Part shown: piece by piece, positions 54,189 to 61,758 of the stretch
Layout of the letters: every line of letters begins with the position of its first letter
Position numbering within the stretch: the first letter of the stretch is position 1
Origin: Lactiplantibacillus plantarum
GTDB taxonomy: Bacteria > Bacillota > Bacilli > Lactobacillales > Lactobacillaceae
DNA length: 64,000 nucleotides
Reading direction: 5' to 3'
Assembly (NCBI RefSeq): GCF_014131735.1
Contig: NZ_CP039121.1
Coordinates: 1,612,001 to 1,676,000 of the forward strand
Program-made: the position numbers and the translations under genes
Notes under the pieces: generated by a model
What the model was told of the DNA's origin: nothing
Seen by the model: the letters and a program-made list of their open reading frames with translations, nothing else
Database searches by the model: none

Positions 54189-54914
54189 TCAGTCCTCCTT
54201 AGTAGTTGTGCGCCAGTATTGCCGGCCATCGACGGTACGCTTTAAGAAGCCGTAGTCGATCAGGTAACGGCGCAGCGTGGTGTAGTCAAAATAAATCGGT
54301 CGTAAATAGTGGTTGAGCTCGTCTTCATTGATTGGTCGGTTCATCGGAATTTCATCAATAATCCGCGTTAGAATGGTGACAATCGTCTTTTGCTTTTTGG
54401 GCCACCGCTTCAATTGTAGTGGGTCATGATCAAAGTTGAAGTACTGCTTCAATGTTTGGGTAACTTCGTCTTCAGTAATCGCAAAGCGGTCATCAATAAT
54501 TCCGGGTTGTTCTGGCAGGACAATCAAATCATTAGGCGTCTGACCACTCTCAAAGACGGATTGATAGATGGCCAGGTACAATTTAGCTTGTTTGGCTTTT
54601 TCACGAAATGTAAATTTTTGATGTCGAATCGTGGCCGCCGCTAATTGAAATTGTTTAGCCAAGTCGGCATCCTTGATGCCAGTCGCAAAAGCAGTCAGTA
54701 AATTTTGCTGTTTAGTGGTTAAAGTATTGTAGCGACTCGCTAAGTGAATCAGTGGTGACTGGATACCACCATGGACGATCGTTAAGTGTTGTTCGATCGT
54801 GGCCGCCGCTGCAGTCGTTTCCCAACTAGCATCACAGTAATTACAATACCGGGCAGTGGCTGTTTGATGCCAGCCGCGTTTTAAATCATCAATCGTTAAA
54901 CTAGTTAAGTCCAT
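54189..54914 (-). CDS. Zinc-finger/LuxR-HTH/DUF2087 transcriptional regulator
   Basis: A 241-residue predicted regulator with three parts. Residues about 20-50 are a C2H2-like finger (CNYC then HLTIVH). Residues about 60-110 are a GerE/LuxR-type helix-turn-helix (LTTKQQNLLTAFATGIKDADLAKQF, then AATIRHQKFTFREK). The C-terminal 90 residues are DUF2087 (KKQKTIVTILTRIIDEIP, YFDYTTLRRYLIDYGFLKR, GRQYWR). The start is the ATG at 54914 with GGAGG 7 bases upstream. It leads the operon and its promoter carries one of three identical-type operators, suggesting autoregulation. Confidence 0.8.
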   Translation of the reverse strand: MDLTSLTIDDLKRGWHQTATARYCNYCDASWETTAAAATIEQHLTIVHGGIQSPLIHLASRYNTLTTKQQNLLTAFATGIKDADLAKQFQLAAATIRHQKFTFREKAKQAKLYLAIYQSVFESGQTPNDLIVLPEQPGIIDDRFAITEDEVTQTLKQYFNFDHDPLQLKRWPKKQKTIVTILTRIIDEIPMNRPINEDELNHYLRPIYFDYTTLRRYLIDYGFLKRTVDGRQYWRTTTKED

Positions 54915-54936
54915 GAGGCTACCTCCAATGTTACTG

Positions 54937-54965
54937 ATTATAAGACTGTTTACTGTATTTGTAAA
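54937..54965 (-). promoter_or_regulatory. Promoter of the DUF2087 operon
   Basis: On the minus strand, TTTACA (54960-54965) and TATAAT (54937-54942) with a 17-base spacer, a near-consensus promoter. Its -35 box and most of the spacer lie inside operator 1 (54948-54966). Confidence 0.75.
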
Positions 54966-54966
54966 C
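54948..54966. promoter_or_regulatory. Operator 1 (GTTTAC-N7-GTAAAC)
   Basis: GTTTACTGTATTTGTAAAC, 6-base arms around 7 bases, further flanked by T and A. It covers the -35 of the DUF2087 operon promoter, so a bound protein would block RNA polymerase. Confidence 0.75.
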
Positions 54967-54983
54967 ACAATCGATGAATTAAT

Positions 54984-55002
54984 GTTTACTAAAATAGTAA
55001 AC
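54984..55002. promoter_or_regulatory. Operator 2 (GTTTAC-N7-GTAAAC)
   Basis: GTTTACTAAAATAGTAAAC, starting exactly 36 bases after operator 1; upstream of the minus-strand promoter. Confidence 0.72.
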
Positions 55003-55019
55003 TTACAATCATCTGATAT

Positions 55020-55038
55020 GTTTACCGTTACAGTAAAC
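55020..55038. promoter_or_regulatory. Operator 3 (GTTTAC-N7-GTAAAC)
   Basis: GTTTACCGTTACAGTAAAC, starting exactly 36 bases after operator 2 and ending 13 bases before the -35 of the divergent NUDIX promoter. Confidence 0.72.
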
Positions 55039-55051
55039 GCTTAGGTTTGCC

Positions 55052-55080
55052 TTGACACCAAGATAGCTAGCGCTTACGCT
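55052..55080 (+). promoter_or_regulatory. Promoter of the NUDIX gene
   Basis: A perfect -35 TTGACA (55052-55057) and TACGCT (55075-55080) with a 17-base spacer, 36 bases before the ATG. Confidence 0.6.
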
Positions 55081-55116
55081 TAACAACGCTGTTTAAACGT
55101 GAAAGGACGTGGGACA

Positions 55117-55611
55117 ATGGAAACTTATCACCGTGCATTTGGTGTTTATGGGATTATTGGCGATGAGCATGCGTTGGTCGTTACTAAAAAGTTTGGTGGT
55201 CCCTATACGAATCGCTACGACTTACCAGGTGGCAGTTTGGCCGATGGTGAGCCCTTACTTGCCGCGATTCGCCGTGAGATTCAAGAAGAAACCGGGTTAA
55301 TCCCGACTGAATTGACGCAATTGGGTATCACGAGTTTTCGGTATCCCTGGCAGTTCAAGCAGTGGCGGATGAACCAACATCTGGCGGTCTTTTACCGAGT
55401 GACCCGGACAACTGGGCAACTGGCTGAACATGTCGCTAACTTTGATGGTCAAGATTCGCATGGAGCATCACGGGTGCCGTTGCATGCGTTGACTGAAGCT
55501 AATGCGTCACCGTTGGTTTTAAAAGCAAAGGCAGTGTTGTTATCCGGGCGGTTTGACCCAAGCGATCAGACCTACCCGGACTGGACCGTGCTGGATCATC
55601 CGGTTTATTGA
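55117..55611 (+). CDS. NUDIX hydrolase
   Basis: A 164-residue NUDIX-fold pyrophosphatase. The NUDIX box reads GGSLADGEPLLAAIRREIQE followed by ETGL, matching G-x5-E-x7-R-E-U-x-E-E-x-G-U. The substrate (modified nucleotide, sugar nucleotide or other X-diphosphate) cannot be told. The start is ATG 55117 with AAAGGA 9 bases upstream; an in-frame GTG at 55099 would add 6 residues. It is divergent from the DUF2087 operon across the operator array and may share its control. Confidence 0.88.
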   Translation: METYHRAFGVYGIIGDEHALVVTKKFGGPYTNRYDLPGGSLADGEPLLAAIRREIQEETGLIPTELTQLGITSFRYPWQFKQWRMNQHLAVFYRVTRTTGQLAEHVANFDGQDSHGASRVPLHALTEANASPLVLKAKAVLLSGRFDPSDQTYPDWTVLDHPVY

Positions 55612-55657
55612 CCTGAGCTAATCCCGGAATGGCGCCAAAAATTTCATTTCAAAAGCG

Positions 55658-55713
55658 AAAAATAGGTGAACACTAGGTTGGCAATGTGGCTGATCTAGTG
55701 GTCACCTATTTTT
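55658..55713 (+). terminator. Terminator after the NUDIX gene
   Basis: AAAAATAGGTGA-CACTAG pairs with CTAGTG-TCACCTATTTTT. Confidence 0.88.
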
Positions 55714-55953
55714 GATTCATGCGCACAACTAATGCGTTTAAGCGGGCGTGTGGCTTAGTCCTAATGTGACAAAAATGACGACGTTGATTGGTTAGTTAAT
55801 CGTCGTTTCGCGTGGTGGGGGTTAAAAGTACCAAAATACTGGTGTGCGCCCGAGAAAACCAACATTTAAATGAATAGCGAGCTATAATTCAGTAACGTCT
55901 GAATGGTGATCTTTCCTAGGCAGGGTTACTTATCGTTTAAGGAGGGACGCAAC
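55714..55953. other. Upstream region of the chimeric ABC gene
   Basis: A second hairpin-like pair ACGACG/CGTCGT near 55778-55806, and TATAAT at 55883-55888 that could be a -10 for the downstream genes. No gene seen. Confidence 0.3.
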
Positions 55954-56004
55954 GTGTCGACAGCTTATGAGAACGTTTGCCATCTTGAAAGAGAGGGGAT
56001 TTAA
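55954..56004 (+). CDS. Possible 16-codon leader peptide or gene remnant
   Basis: A strong AAGGAGGG lies 6 bases before a GTG at 55954, opening a 16-codon frame (MSTAYENVCHLEREGI) that stops with TAA directly joined to the next ATG (TAAATG). It could be a translationally coupled leader or the 5' tip of a deleted upstream gene. The next gene is itself a deletion product, so a remnant is plausible. Confidence 0.35.
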   Translation: MSTAYENVCHLEREGI

Positions 56005-56670
56005 ATGGCCGATGCAATTTTAACCGTTAAACATCTGAATAAAAGTTACGGCCACCAGCCAGTTTTGCGTGACGTTAGTTTTGAATGCACCCAGGGACGG
56101 ATCGTGGGCCTGGTGGGCGCGAATGGCGCTGGAAAAACGACAATTATGAAAGCAATTTTAGGGCTACTTAGCACGGATGGTGAGATTCAAATCGCAGGTG
56201 AATCGATGCAATTCGATCATCATCCCATCTTGGCGACGGTGGGGTCACTAATCGAGTATCCGAGTCTTTATCCGTATATGAGCGGTTGGGACAACTTGCG
56301 TTTGTTTGCGGACGGGCCCGACGCCCAAGCGCAATTGGTTGGTGGTGAATTTCTCAATACGTGGTTACTGCTAAGTCTAGTGCTGCTAATTGCTGCTCTT
56401 TTCAAGAGTTCTGGTGCGGCAGTCGCGGTCGGAATCATCGGATACTTTGTTCTGGGAATGGTTAATATTCCCATGATCGCACTCATTCGGAAGTATACGT
56501 GGCTCAAATGGAACCCACTCAACATGTTCAACTTTTCAGCCCAGTTGGGATTACCGACGCTGAGTAAAATTACCAAGCTCACGGATGTCCAGTTGTTTTG
56601 GGGCAATCTTGCATACATTATTTTATTCTTAGTGTTAGGCCTGCTATTCTTTCGGCGGCGGGAAGTTTGA
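56005..56670 (+). pseudogene. In-frame fusion of ABC ATPase N-terminus to ABC-2 permease C-terminus
   Basis: Residues 1 to about 108 are the start of a bacitracin/lantibiotic-type ABC ATPase: LTVKHLNKSYGHQPVL, Walker A GLVGANGAGKTTIMK and SGWDNLRLFADG. At about residue 109 it switches to a membrane protein (LVGGEFLNTWLLLSLVLLI onward) with three hydrophobic segments and the RRREV end typical of ABC-2 permeases. The signature motif, Walker B, H-loop and the first half of the permease are missing. A single in-frame deletion of roughly 1 kb or more across two adjacent genes explains it. It is open and could be translated, but cannot work as a transporter. Confidence 0.8.
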
Positions 56671-56704
56671 ACCGTTACCGTTTGAAGCACTGCCAGTAAG
56701 TACT

Positions 56705-56747
56705 AAAAATCGCGCGTCCAGAAATTTTATCTTGGACGCGCGATTTT
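56705..56747. terminator. Bidirectional terminator
   Basis: AAAATCGCGCGTCCA pairs with TGGACGCGCGATTTT; it lies between the ABC remnant and the convergent rqcH gene. Confidence 0.88.
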
Positions 56748-56787
56748 GTTGGTTAATGATTGATCACTGCGTACTCTTAAAACCAGT

Positions 56788-58494
56788 TTACGCGTGCGGT
56801 GTCAGTTGTTCAACAAGCTCAGCATTGGGAGAAACGTACAATGTTTTCTGACCTTCATAGATCACAAAGCCAGGTTTGGCGCCATTGGGCTTGCGAATTC
56901 GGCGAACTTGGACGTAATCGACCGGAACGGTTGCTGAATCGCGGGCTTTTGAGAAGTATGCGGCGAGATTCGCGGCTTCTGTGAGCGTTTGGTCACTAGG
57001 ATCATCTGAATGAATGATGACGTGTGAGCCTGGGATTTTTTGTGTATGCAGCCAATAGTCACTCTTACGGGCCGTTTTCAATGTTAACTGATCGTTTTGC
57101 CGGTTGTTTTTACCGACAAAGATCGGCGTCCCGTCACTCGCAGTAAATTCCTGGGGTTGACTCGGTTTACGTGAACTGCGTTGCTTTTTCTTAGTCTTGT
57201 GTTGCTTTAAGTAGCCTTGTTGCGTCAATTCTTCACGAATTTCGGTGATGTCAGCGGGACTAGCAAGCTCGATTTGGGTCTGGATATTGTCCAGATAATC
57301 AATTTCAGCTTGGGTCAAGCTGATCTGCTCACCAACGAAGCCAACGGCATTTTTTTGCTTCTGATAACGTGAAAAATACTTCTGCGCGTTCCGGGAAGGC
57401 GAGAGCTGATTAGATAGTTGAATCTTTAACGGCGCGTTATCGTGATAATAGTCTGGTAAAGTAATCTCAGTCATCCCACGTTTGACTTCATGTAGATAGG
57501 TCGTTAGGATTTCACCTTTTAACCGCAGCTCATCGGCCTGCTTGGTGTTAGCTAAGGTCTTTTCTAACTTTTTGAGCTTATTACGATTCTTCTTCAGATT
57601 ATTTTTGACCACCCGAATTAGATTACCAGCTTGTTGTTGAACCCGTTCCCGTTGGGCCGCGTCTGCATAATAAAAATCAAGCAGACTGCTCAACGAGTCG
57701 AATTGGCGCGTGGCTTTGCCAAAATGGTCAAACGGTCCCGCGGCAAACATGGTCTTATGATTTGGTAAGGTGATCAACGTCGCCTGCGGCTGATCAAACT
57801 GTGCCAAAAAGGCCAGATAATGGTGATCAAGGTCGCCAGGCTGATGCAAGTCGGCAGCTAACTGTTGCGCGCTATCACGGCCGAATCCTTGATAATGCTG
57901 CTGCAATTGTTTTGCCAACACGTCTTCGTTGGGGTAATCCGTGACTAAGGTGTGAAAATCAGTATTCGGTGTAAATGGGTCTTGTTTGTCTTGCTTGGGG
58001 GGCTCGATGTAGGTCGCGCCTGGTAGAAGTAATCGGTAGCGATTCTGATCCGCACCGACATGCTTGATGACGTCAATGATCTTACCAGTCTGATTATCAA
58101 CTAGGATCACGTTACTATGTCGCGCCATGATTTCGATAATCAACGTCAATGTCTCGGCATCACCGAGTTCGTTACGGGTCGTCACGGTCAGGTGCACAAC
58201 CCGGTCGTTGGCGACCTGCGACACATCGGTCACGATGGCACCTTGTAAATATTTACGCATCATCATTGCGAAGTTCGTCGGCACGGCCGGATTAACGTAA
58301 GGGATTTGTGTTGTCTGAATCCGCGGGTACGTCGGGTCAGCCGATAGTAGAACTGGGTGATTCTTCCGGTTGGCACGAATGGTCAGAATCAACTCGTTTT
58401 GGTATGGCTGATTAATTTTTGAAATACGACCGCCAACTAGTGTTTGGCGTAATTCGGTGACCATGGCATGGGTAAATAAACCATCAAAGGACAT
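56788..58494 (-). CDS. rqcH: Ribosome quality control protein RqcH (NFACT, FbpA family)
   Basis: The bacterial Rqc2 homologue, which binds stalled 50S subunits and adds alanine tails to nascent chains; older annotations call it fibronectin-binding protein. N-terminal NFACT-N domain (MSFDGLFTHAMVTELRQTLVGGRISKI), helix-hairpin-helix and coiled-coil regions in the middle (LIRVVKNNLKKNRNKLKKLE), and C-terminal NFACT-R (SDYWLHTQKIPGSHVII). Length 568, normal. Monocistronic on the minus strand. Confidence 0.94.
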   Translation of the reverse strand: MSFDGLFTHAMVTELRQTLVGGRISKINQPYQNELILTIRANRKNHPVLLSADPTYPRIQTTQIPYVNPAVPTNFAMMMRKYLQGAIVTDVSQVANDRVVHLTVTTRNELGDAETLTLIIEIMARHSNVILVDNQTGKIIDVIKHVGADQNRYRLLLPGATYIEPPKQDKQDPFTPNTDFHTLVTDYPNEDVLAKQLQQHYQGFGRDSAQQLAADLHQPGDLDHHYLAFLAQFDQPQATLITLPNHKTMFAAGPFDHFGKATRQFDSLSSLLDFYYADAAQRERVQQQAGNLIRVVKNNLKKNRNKLKKLEKTLANTKQADELRLKGEILTTYLHEVKRGMTEITLPDYYHDNAPLKIQLSNQLSPSRNAQKYFSRYQKQKNAVGFVGEQISLTQAEIDYLDNIQTQIELASPADITEIREELTQQGYLKQHKTKKKQRSSRKPSQPQEFTASDGTPIFVGKNNRQNDQLTLKTARKSDYWLHTQKIPGSHVIIHSDDPSDQTLTEAANLAAYFSKARDSATVPVDYVQVRRIRKPNGAKPGFVIYEGQKTLYVSPNAELVEQLTPHA

Positions 58495-58554
58495 GTGATC
58501 ACTCGCTTTCTAAGATATTCGTTATCACTGTAAAAATACAGTTAACCGGGTACT

Positions 58555-58584
58555 AGTATACCGTTTTTGAACGGTTAAAAACAA
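58555..58584 (-). promoter_or_regulatory. Promoter of rqcH
   Basis: On the minus strand, TTGTTT (58579-58584) and TATACT (58555-58560) with an 18-base spacer, about 60 bases before the ATG. Confidence 0.55.
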
Positions 58585-58978
58585 GTTAGCGCCCCGCGCT
58601 GACGCATAAAGTTAGTTGCCACCGCTGCTAGTTGTCAAACAAGCAATTAGCGGATGACCGCTTTGAATCTAAAAATGTTATATGCAAAAACTACTTTAAC
58701 GGTATTTTAAATAAAAAGTAGTCGTAATTACACACTCTATATTGTATAATACAAATGTATTCATTGTGTGTGCTGCTATTCGCATAAGTGATGGTTAAAG
58801 CGTGCTAATTACGATGGAATCACACTGGATCAGCCAGTTTACGCTGAAACGTGCTTGCGTCAGCGAAGCTCAGTTGAGTCTTTTTGCTTCTAAAAATTGG
58901 GACGTTTTTAATCATCAGGCGGGGTAAATCAAGTCACAATGGACCGATGTGAATTATTGTTGAGAGGAATGAACTGTC
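58585..58978 (+). other. Non-coding region before the MarR gene
   Basis: A perfect TATAAT at 58745-58750 points rightward, 230 bases upstream of the MarR gene, so a long leader or a small RNA is possible. Hairpins near 58830-58870 (ACTGG/CCAGT; CGCTGA/TCAGCG) precede a TTTTT at 58879-58883. Nothing else recognised. Confidence 0.3.
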
Positions 58979-59401
58979 ATGAAGTCAAGTTTAACGGCCT
59001 TAGCGGAAACCGCTAAGTTGCAAACTGCCATGTTGAAAAAAATTACTAAGGCCCAAGGAATCACCGTTGCGGAATGGCAACTACTGATCCAATTGGCGGC
59101 GGGGGCCAATACGCAAGAAAAATTGGCGACAGCTATGCAGCTTGATACATCTACATTAAGTCGGCAACTGGCTAGCCTAGTCAAGAAAGAACGTTTGAGT
59201 AAGGAAGCGATTGGTCGTGACCGCCGCCAACTCGTTTACACGGTCACGCCGGCAGGAACAGCGGCATTGACCAAGATTAATGCGGATTATCAACAGTTTG
59301 AAGCAGAAGTTTTTGACAAATGGCCACAAGATGAACAAAACCTTCTCCGGATTCTGCTCAATCGGTTAAACAAGTCAGTTAGCCGAATTCTCGAGCCATG
59401 A
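58979..59401 (+). CDS. MarR-family transcriptional regulator
   Basis: A 140-residue winged-helix dimeric regulator. The HTH region is VAEWQLLIQLAAGANTQEKLA then MQLDTSTLSRQLASLVKKERL, and the wing is RDRRQLVYTVTPAG. GAGAGGA lies about 9 bases before the ATG. Its ligand and targets are unknown. It precedes degV, but an 84-base gap with its own promoter-like TGCTATGAT separates them. Confidence 0.85.
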   Translation: MKSSLTALAETAKLQTAMLKKITKAQGITVAEWQLLIQLAAGANTQEKLATAMQLDTSTLSRQLASLVKKERLSKEAIGRDRRQLVYTVTPAGTAALTKINADYQQFEAEVFDKWPQDEQNLLRILLNRLNKSVSRILEP

Positions 59402-59485
59402 CTTTCCAAACGGTCGAAGGTAGAGTATAACTTAGTTTTATGCTATGATATTTGTTATTATTTAAATGAGAAGTAGGTGTAAGTC

Positions 59486-60355
59486 ATGAAGATTGCTGTT
59501 GTTACTGACAGCACGAGCTATTTGACACCGCAAGAGGTCGCGGACAACGATATTCATGTCGTGCCGATTCCGGTTATTATAGATGGAAAAGTGTATCAAG
59601 AAGGTGTCGACATTAAAACGGCCGACTTTTACGCAAATATGAAATCATTTAAGTCGTTCCCAAGTACGTCCCAACCACCCGTGGGGGAAATGGTGGCATT
59701 CTATAACCGCTTGGGAGAACAAGGTTATGATGCAGTCATCAGTATTCATCTTGCTAGCACGATTTCCGGTTTTTATAATAGCTTGATGAACATGCGAGAT
59801 ATGGTCGATAATATCAAACTTTATCCGTATGACTCCCAGATTACGGTCCGTCTGATGGGCTATTTGGCAATTGAAGCCGCGCGGATGGCTAAAGCTGGTC
59901 ACAGTGTTGAAGAAATCCTGGCACGCCTAGATGATCTGCGGGCCTCGATGGGCGAATACTTTATCGTGGATGATTTGCAAAATCTGGTCCGGGGTGGTCG
60001 GTTATCGAATGCGTCAGCCTTCATTGGAAGCGTGTTACGGATCAAGCCACTGTTGACTTTTGATGATCAGAACCATGAAATCGTCGCCTTTGAGAAAGTT
60101 CGCTCAACTAAGAAAGCTTTAGCGCGAGTTGAGCACCTCTTTGCTGAAGCACAGTCAAAAGTCGACTATCCGCTGCGAGCAATTATCGTTCAGGGGAATA
60201 ATTTGGCTGCCGCTGAAGATTGGAAACAAAAGTTACAACAAATTTATCCAGACATGCCGATCGATATCACGTACTTTGGTCCAGTGATTGGGGCCCATTT
60301 AGGTGACAAGTCATTAGCGTTAGCCTGGTTGAAGGACATTGATAAGGCCTACTAA
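59486..60355 (+). CDS. DegV family fatty acid-binding protein
   Basis: A 289-residue DegV/FakB-like protein that binds a fatty acid and presents it to a FakA-type kinase. N-terminal AVVTDSTSYLTPQEV, the FPSTSQPPVGEM loop that contacts the acyl carboxylate, and LVRGGRLSNASAFIGSVLRIKP, the conserved GR-L motif. AAGTAGGTG is upstream of the ATG, and an extended -10 TGC-TATGAT lies at 59441-59449. It is followed 1 base later by a GNAT gene. Confidence 0.9.
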   Translation: MKIAVVTDSTSYLTPQEVADNDIHVVPIPVIIDGKVYQEGVDIKTADFYANMKSFKSFPSTSQPPVGEMVAFYNRLGEQGYDAVISIHLASTISGFYNSLMNMRDMVDNIKLYPYDSQITVRLMGYLAIEAARMAKAGHSVEEILARLDDLRASMGEYFIVDDLQNLVRGGRLSNASAFIGSVLRIKPLLTFDDQNHEIVAFEKVRSTKKALARVEHLFAEAQSKVDYPLRAIIVQGNNLAAAEDWKQKLQQIYPDMPIDITYFGPVIGAHLGDKSLALAWLKDIDKAY

Positions 60356-60356
60356 A

Positions 60357-60791
60357 ATGAAAATTATTTTTTCAGCATCACCAGCCAATCGGGCAGCGGC
60401 CTACGCGTTACGTCAGGCTGTATTTGTTGAAGAGCGTGGAATCAGTGCTGACGTTGAATTTGACGTCAAGGATACTGAACAGCGTGAATACGCTGTTCTA
60501 TATTTACAGCCTGATTTACCAATTACAACGTTACGCTTAGAACCACAAGCTGACCACGTGATGCGATTTGGTCGAGTCTGCACTCGGAAGGCCTATCGCG
60601 GTCATGGTTGGGGTCGTCAATTATTGACAGCGGCTGAGGAGTGGGCCACGCAACGTGGTTTTACTCATGGCGAGATTCATGGTGAACTCACTGCCCAGCG
60701 CTTTTACGAACTGTGTGGTTATCGAGTTACGGCCGGCCCGTATGATGAAGATGGGGCCCCCGTTGTGATTATGCATAAGCAATTATTATGA
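60357..60791 (+). CDS. GNAT family N-acetyltransferase, YjcF/ElaA-like
   Basis: A 144-residue GNAT. The segment LRQAVFVEERGISADVEFD is characteristic of the ElaA/YjcF group. The acetyl-CoA loop is RKAYRGHGWGRQLLT, and FYELCGYRVTAGPYDEDGAPVVIM forms the C-terminal strands. The start is ATG 60357, one base after the degV stop, with AAGG 9 bases upstream, so it is cotranscribed with degV. The substrate is unknown. Confidence 0.87.
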   Translation: MKIIFSASPANRAAAYALRQAVFVEERGISADVEFDVKDTEQREYAVLYLQPDLPITTLRLEPQADHVMRFGRVCTRKAYRGHGWGRQLLTAAEEWATQRGFTHGEIHGELTAQRFYELCGYRVTAGPYDEDGAPVVIMHKQLL

Positions 60792-60802
60792 TTCAACTCG
60801 TA

Positions 60803-60830
60803 GCGTTGGCATTTTGCCAGCGCTTTTTTA
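60803..60830 (+). terminator. Terminator after degV-GNAT
   Basis: AGCGTTGGC pairs with GCCAGCGCT around ATTTT, followed by T's. Confidence 0.9.
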
Positions 60831-60905
60831 GGGTTTTGCCGTTGACTAACGGGGACAAAAAACGGAAAATGGACTAAATTAAACAAGTAGTGGAGGAGTG
60901 GCGCA

Positions 60906-61643
60906 ATGATTCAAAAAACGAGGGCCGAACTTAAAACCGAAATTAAGCAACTCTTTAAGGGGCGTTGGAAAGATGCCATCTTATTATGTATTATTATTAG
61001 CTTATTAACGATTTTCGGGGTGATGGCCAATTATTCAGATCGCGTGTCGTCGGGCAGTTCCACGACTGACGACACGGCTTTTAAGCAGTTGGGGACCCTG
61101 ACTGGTTCTGATATATCGTTGATTTTAGCTGTAATAGCTGGGTTTTTACTGGTTCAAGTTGGTGTCTGGCTGGTCGTTCAAATCTTTCGGATTGGGACGA
61201 GTTATGCGATGTTGGACTGGGTCCGACAACCAGAACGCCAGATCCATCCGGTCAGTGACTCAACGGTCGGGTTCACGAAACGTTATGGGTGGGCACTGGT
61301 CGGTCTGATTATTTATAAAACTGTGCTTATCTTCCTATGGAGCCTGCTATTGGTGGTTCCGGGTATTATTAAGGCGTACGCTTATTCACAGACTTTTTAT
61401 GCGTATAAGGACTTGTTAGCTGCAACACCTGCTGGTCAAGCACGGCCACGCTATCGTGATGCGGTCACCCGTAGCCGGCAGTTGATGCACGGGCACAAGT
61501 GGCAGTTATTCGTGTTGCATTTAAGCTTTTTGGGCTGGGAACTTCTCAGTATCTTAACGGCTGGAATCGGCCAGTTATGGTTGGTACCATATATTTATGG
61601 TGTACTTGCCAACTATTATGATAATTTACAAGCAATTAATTAA
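60906..61643 (+). CDS. DUF975 family membrane protein
   Basis: A 245-residue membrane protein with five to six hydrophobic segments. The N-terminal KTRAELKTEIKQLFKGRWKDAILL is the DUF975 hallmark, and LLVVPGIIKAYAYSQTFY is conserved in the family. The function is unknown. GGAGGAG lies 7 bases before the ATG. Confidence 0.85.
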   Translation: MIQKTRAELKTEIKQLFKGRWKDAILLCIIISLLTIFGVMANYSDRVSSGSSTTDDTAFKQLGTLTGSDISLILAVIAGFLLVQVGVWLVVQIFRIGTSYAMLDWVRQPERQIHPVSDSTVGFTKRYGWALVGLIIYKTVLIFLWSLLLVVPGIIKAYAYSQTFYAYKDLLAATPAGQARPRYRDAVTRSRQLMHGHKWQLFVLHLSFLGWELLSILTAGIGQLWLVPYIYGVLANYYDNLQAIN

Positions 61644-61758
61644 TGAACGTCGATATTAAAAATCGACACAAATAATATTGTTTCTTTTATTAAGCATTAA
61701 GACAAGCCCGCCAAAATATGGTAAACTGGCGGAAGCAAGAAAGGAAGTGCGATAGTTA

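Noticed and set aside
54948..55038. CRISPR-like array (19-bp repeats with 17-bp spacers)
   Set aside because: Only three units, each an inverted repeat with variable centre, placed on promoters; there are no cas genes. Operators fit better.
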